Shown here: positions 44,234-47,842 of the stretch, in pieces
Position numbering within the stretch: position 1 is the first letter of the stretch
Layout: the number at the start of each line of letters is the position of its first letter
NCBI GenBank assembly: GCA_963747535.1
Contig: CAVVFX010000024.1
Location: forward strand, 1-47,842
From: CAVVFX01 sp963747535
GTDB taxonomy: Bacteria; Acidobacteriota; Terriglobia; Bryobacterales; Bryobacteraceae
Length of the DNA stretch: 47,842 nt
Reading direction: 5' to 3'
Program-made: the position numbers and the translations under genes
The notes under the pieces: generated by a model
What the model was told of the DNA's origin: nothing
Databases searched by the model: none
Seen by the model: the letters and a program-made list of their open reading frames with translations, nothing else

Positions 44234-45898
44234 ATGCGATTCTTCATTCTCCCGGCGATGCTCGCGATGATGCTCGCCGATGCTGCGGAGGCCCCGACAA
44301 TTCGCTTCATCGATATCGCCGCGCAATCGGGCCTCACCGTTCCCAACTCTTTCGGCGGCAGGGATAAGAAAGACTCCATCCTCGAGAGTACGGGCACCGG
44401 TGTAGCGATCTTCGATTTCGATGGCGATGGCGCCAACGACGTTTTCATCGCCAACGGGCCACCATCACGCTCGCAACTCTATAAAAACGACGGCACCGGC
44501 AAGTTCACCGAGGTCAGCCAGCAGGCGGGTCTGACACGCACCGGTTGGGCGCAGGCGGCATGCGTGGGCGATATCGATAACGATGGGCATCCCGATCTTT
44601 TCGTGACCTATTATGGCCACAACACCCTGTACCGGAATCTTGGAAACCGCAAATTCCAGGACGTCACCGAACGCGCCGGGCTGCCGGTTACCGGCACGCG
44701 TTGGGGATCCGGCTGCGCTTTTGTCGACTACGACCGCGACGGTTTGCTCGATATATTCGTGTCGAACTACGTGGATCTGGATCTGGCCAACGTTCCGAAG
44801 CCCGGCAACAGCAAGAGTTGCGACTGGAAAGGAATGCCCGTGTGGTGCGGGCCCCACGGCCTGCCGGCCGGGCACCCCGCGCTCTATCACAACAACGGAG
44901 ACGGAACGTTTACCGACGTTTCCGGGAAAGCCGGTATTCTCGGGTCCGGCGGATGTTACGGGCTGGGGGTGGTCACAGCGGATTTCGATAACGATGGCTG
45001 GCCCGACATCTATGTCGCCTGCGACCAGACCCCAAGCTTGCTCTATCGTAACCGGCACGACGGGACATTTGAGGAGCGCGGCGATGCGGCTGGTGTCGCG
45101 TACAATGCCGACGGCCAGTTGCAGGCCGGCATGGGTATCGCGGTTGCGGACTACGATGGCAACGGCTTTCTCGATATCGCCAAGACCAATTTCTCCGGGG
45201 ACCGGCCATCGCTTTACAAGAACGAGGACGGCAGGTTCTTTGAGGACGTCTCGGAAATGGCCGGTCTCGGGCGCAATCAGCTTCTCGGCTGGGGCATTGC
45301 GTTTCTCGATGTCGACGAAGACGGATGGCCCGATCTGGTGATGGCGAACGGGCATGTCTACCCTGAGATCGACCGTTCTCCCATCGGCGAGACATATCGA
45401 CAGAGGACGCTCCTATACCGGAATCTGGGCAACGGGCGGTTCGCCGATATCACCGAATCCGCGGGACCGGGATTCGCGCCGCGCAGGCCGTCACGCGGGC
45501 TTGCAATCGGCGATCTCGATGGCGACGGCAGGCCGGAGATCGTGATCGTGAACATGAACGATAAACCGACGCTGCTGAAGAACGTCGGGCTGCGCCAGAA
45601 TGCGATTGCCATTACATTGACGGGGACGCGGTCTAACCGGAGTGCGATTGGCGCGCGGTGCAGCGTCGAAGCGGGTGGCCGCAAGCAGATCGCGGAGGTC
45701 GTCAGCGGCGGCAGCTATTTTTCGCAAAATTCGTTCACGCTCTATTTCGGGCTGGGAAGATCGCAACTGGCGGATCGGATTGAAGTGCGCTGGCCGGCGG
45801 GCGAGACGCAGGTGTGGTCGGGCATGGTTGCGAATCGGACTTTTTGGTTCACCGAGGGCAGCCGGACATTCACGAGCCATGCCTGGGCGAAGCATTGA
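44234..45898 (+). CDS. Exported FG-GAP/ASPIC-UnbV protein (CRTAC1-like)
   Basis: A 554-aa protein with a Sec signal (RFFILPAMLAMMLADAAEA). FG-GAP calcium loops include IFDFDGDGANDVFI, DIDNDGHPDLFV, DYDRDGLLDIFV, DFDNDGWPDIYV and DVDEDGWPDLVM. Residues about 455-540 are ASPIC/UnbV (GTRSNRSAIGARCSVEAGG...LYFGLGRSQLADRIEVRWPAG). By eye it is closely similar to 35779-37404, including the TGWAQ and MPVWCGPHGLP-type segments between blades. Its ATG immediately follows the stop of the seven-haem gene, so a protein pair acting at the same site is likely. Confidence 0.93.
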   Translation: MRFFILPAMLAMMLADAAEAPTIRFIDIAAQSGLTVPNSFGGRDKKDSILESTGTGVAIFDFDGDGANDVFIANGPPSRSQLYKNDGTGKFTEVSQQAGLTRTGWAQAACVGDIDNDGHPDLFVTYYGHNTLYRNLGNRKFQDVTERAGLPVTGTRWGSGCAFVDYDRDGLLDIFVSNYVDLDLANVPKPGNSKSCDWKGMPVWCGPHGLPAGHPALYHNNGDGTFTDVSGKAGILGSGGCYGLGVVTADFDNDGWPDIYVACDQTPSLLYRNRHDGTFEERGDAAGVAYNADGQLQAGMGIAVADYDGNGFLDIAKTNFSGDRPSLYKNEDGRFFEDVSEMAGLGRNQLLGWGIAFLDVDEDGWPDLVMANGHVYPEIDRSPIGETYRQRTLLYRNLGNGRFADITESAGPGFAPRRPSRGLAIGDLDGDGRPEIVIVNMNDKPTLLKNVGLRQNAIAITLTGTRSNRSAIGARCSVEAGGRKQIAEVVSGGSYFSQNSFTLYFGLGRSQLADRIEVRWPAGETQVWSGMVANRTFWFTEGSRTFTSHAWAKH

Positions 45899-46116
45899 GA
45901 GCAAAACAGTCACGCGACCATAACCACTGCTTCGAACAACGCCGCCGTCGGTTTGAGGTCGAAGACCAAGCTTGCACTCTGTGCAACTATGCCCTATACG
46001 CCGGGGATTGATTAAGCGCAAGGATGCAATCTAATTTAGTTGGTGGTGCGGATCGATGGGTCCCGACACGGAATTGGCGTCGAGGTCCAGAAGACGGAAT
46101 CAGTGTTGCGATGGAC
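45899..46116. other. Intergenic, convergent genes
   Basis: No gene is supported here. A small hairpin TTGCAC-TCT-GTGCAA (45972-45986) lies 74 bp past the UnbV stop, without a T tract. Confidence 0.4.
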
Positions 46117-47378
46117 TTATTGCTGGTTCTGGTTCTTCTTTTTACTGTGCAGCAACCGGCCTGCGTGACGACCGGTACCGTCCCCATCGTCCATGATTCC
46201 GCCGGCGGGATTTAGGTTGTCGAGAACGGCTTGCAGCCGTTGGCGCGCGGCGATCGCTGCGGGGTTGGTCGTGCCGGCGGGGATAAGCGGCTCCTCGAAC
46301 GGCGAGTTCGTCATGTCAAAGAGGTGTCCCGCCTGGTTCAGCTTCCACCCGGCCTCTCTTACGTACCAGTTTCTTGCCAGTTCGATGAAGATCCAGTCGC
46401 GCGGTTGCCATTTCCGGGCCAAAATCTGAGGCGCAAAGCTATGGCCGTAGAGAACTTTGTTCTCCGGCAGTTTCGCACCTGCCAACTCCACGAAGGTCGG
46501 AACGAAGTCGGTGGAATCCACCAGGTAAGTGGGCGCCGGCCGCCGATCGTCGACTCGTCCGCGTACTGGCCACCTGTACCGTTGTCGCCGACGAAAATGA
46601 TCAGGGGGTTGTCACGCAGTTTGAGGCGTTCGAGTTCGGCGAGGAGCTTGCCGACCAGCTTATCCATGTAGGCGATGTTGTCGGCGTAGTAATCTCTGCT
46701 ATCCGGCTTGCTATCCAGCGTAGGCAGGATTTCGGCATGGACGTGAGACATGGAGTAGTAAACGTAGAATGGATCGGCGCGGTGCCGGGTGATGAAATCG
46801 ACTAAAAAGGAGTGCATCACGTCGGGCAGGTATTCCTTATCGCGCAGACCTTTAACTTTGCCGTTCAGGGTGTAGGTCTTGCCGTTGGCCTGCGTGTTCC
46901 AGTAGACTCCGCTGCCCTTGAATTTCAGGTGCTCGTCGAAGCCGAATTCGGCGGGTCCGAGTGGGAGTTGGCCCCATTTGCCGATCGAAGCCGTGAAGTA
47001 GCCTGCCGATTTCAGGTACGTGGGCATCATGGTTTCGACGGAGGGTTCCATCTGTCCGGTGGCGTCCTGGTTGGTCGCGCCGGTACGGAAGGCGTAACGT
47101 CCCGTCAGGATGCATGACCGGGAGGGTCCGCACAATGGCGCGGTATAGCCATGAGTGTAACGCGTGCCTTCGCGGGCAAGCTTGTCGATATTCGGAGTCT
47201 TGAACCGATCCGCGCCATAGTAGCCAACGCCTCCAATGCCGAGATCATCGGCGAGGACGAACATGATGTTGGGCTTCTTTGACCCGCCGGATTGAGCCTG
47301 GCTCGCCATAAGATCGCGCACCATGGCCTTCGCGGCAACCATGCAACTGGCTGTCCTGATAAATTCCCGGCGTTTCAT
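46117..47378 (-). pseudogene. Broken Tat-exported sulfatase
   Basis: A formylglycine-dependent sulfatase gene interrupted once. The N-terminal part (start ATG 47378, AAGGGG eight bases upstream) has a Tat signal KRREFIRTA, metal residues in VLADDLG and the modified Cys83 in CGPSRSCILTGR. It runs through FVGDNGTGGQYADESTIGGRR. After about 46530 the frame reads nonsense and stops at 46359. The C-terminal part resumes in another frame at TYLVDSTDFVPTFVELAGAKLP and ends at 46117. Compared with the family, about 25-30 residues normally found between GGRR and LVDSTD (the GGKG...VP.I..WPG segment) are missing. This points to a short internal deletion that also shifted the frame. The enzyme would have removed sulfate esters from a polysaccharide or aryl substrate. 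Confidence 0.85.
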
Positions 47379-47410
47379 TATTTAACCCCTTGTCACTCTG
47401 AAACAAGCTT

Positions 47411-47584
47411 CTGGATACAGTGTATCGGGTCGCCGTCAGATGGATCTCTATCTTTAGTTATTTATAGGAATTGACCCGCAGATAATCCTGACAGACTGAA
47501 GGTCGTCAGGCTGAAGCCTGTATTGCGTTTTTTCGAAACCTATGGCTAAAGAAAGAGGCGCGGGTGCGACATCCTGGATACAGT
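47411..47584. repeat. 11-bp direct repeat pair around decayed DNA
   Basis: CTGGATACAGT occurs at 47411-47421 and 47574-47584. The right copy lies at the point where recognisable sulfatase remnant sequence begins. Confidence 0.5.
47507..47534 (+). terminator. Hairpin plus T tract
   Basis: CAGGC-TGAA-GCCTG (47507-47520 with flanking pair) is followed by TATTGCG and six T's (47528-47533). No intact rightward gene lies upstream, so it may be a relic or a dispersed palindromic element. Confidence 0.35.
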
Positions 47585-47812
47585 CGTCGTGAAGCCGTTA
47601 CAAAAATCCAATTCCGCGTCTATCGCCTGACCGTCTGGGTCGGGCGGGACGACCACATCCGCGCGGACGCCATCGAACTCTACGATCATCAGGCAGATCC
47701 GCAAGAGAACGTCAACGTCGCCAAGCAGCCGGCTAATGCCGCGCTGGTCAAGCAACTGATGGAGCAATGGCGGAAGGGCTGGCAGGGGGCGAAGCCGCCG
47801 GGATTACTATAA
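47564..47812 (+). pseudogene. 3' remnant of a second sulfatase
   Basis: The 82-codon frame encodes YRLTVWVGRDD, then AIELYDHQADPQENVNVAK and a closing LMEQWRKGWQGAKPPG. This is the standard C-terminus of iduronate-2-sulfatase-type enzymes. The catalytic part (several hundred codons) is absent upstream, where only about 180 bp of non-coding sequence separates it from the other sulfatase's start. It is therefore a 5'-truncated relic, on the opposite strand to the other sulfatase. The GTG at 47564 is only the first codon open in the frame and not a real start. Confidence 0.75.
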
Positions 47813-47842
47813 CAGCGGTTGCCACCTACAGGTTTTTGGAAC

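Overview
This 47.8 kb, GC-rich window reads like the chromosome of a soil-type acidobacterium. The best guess is the Bryobacterales/Solibacteraceae; this is inferred from gene content because no rRNA or marker gene is present. Pointers are three very large Oar-type TonB-dependent receptors with an N-terminal carboxypeptidase-regulatory-like domain, three FG-GAP/ASPIC-UnbV proteins, a DUF1592-type haem protein paired with a DUF1552 protein, many TPR proteins and many twin-arginine (Tat) signal peptides. Most products carry an export signal. I see no transcription factor, transposase, tRNA, rRNA or CRISPR array.

Region 1 (0.1-12.9 kb) is a duplicated surface-uptake locus. Two paralogous TonB-dependent receptors are interleaved with four Tat-exported proteins of one superfamily, in two subtypes called A and B here. 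The order is A and B leftward, receptor 1 and A' rightward, then B' and receptor 2 leftward. All four carry a C-x-C-x2-C motif and look like glycoside-hydrolase-type barrels, but their substrate and chemistry are unknown. This is the best candidate for an undescribed system.

Region 2 (13.1-18.6 kb) holds a haem-binding DUF1592-type protein with its DUF1552 partner, divergent from a secreted ankyrin protein. A 14-bp perfect palindrome sits beside a TATAAT box between them.

Region 3 (18.6-27.6 kb) contains a leftward operon of a CstB-like persulfide dioxygenase-rhodanese fusion, a 1-Cys peroxiredoxin and an NHL propeller. It is followed by a Tat-exported metallo-beta-lactamase-fold protein, then a frameshifted YtcJ-type amidohydrolase coupled to an MFS transporter, and an exported TPR protein.

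Region 4 (28.0-37.4 kb) is a seven-gene rightward operon whose stops and starts overlap or nearly touch at every junction. It encodes a Tat-exported phosphatase/sulfatase-like protein, an unrecognised 401-aa cytoplasmic protein, a TPR protein, a 1069-aa FG-GAP/UnbV/TPR fusion, a 68-aa protein, another TPR protein and a second FG-GAP/UnbV protein. It ends at strong hairpins facing a third TonB-dependent receptor (37.6-41.1 kb).

Region 5 (41.5-47.8 kb) has a monohaem cytochrome c divergent from a seven-haem cytochrome-TPR fusion and its FG-GAP/UnbV partner. It ends in decayed DNA: a sulfatase gene with a frame-breaking lesion and the 3' remnant of a second sulfatase. The overall picture is of outer-membrane and periplasmic machinery for capturing and breaking down complex organic matter, together with periplasmic redox proteins.
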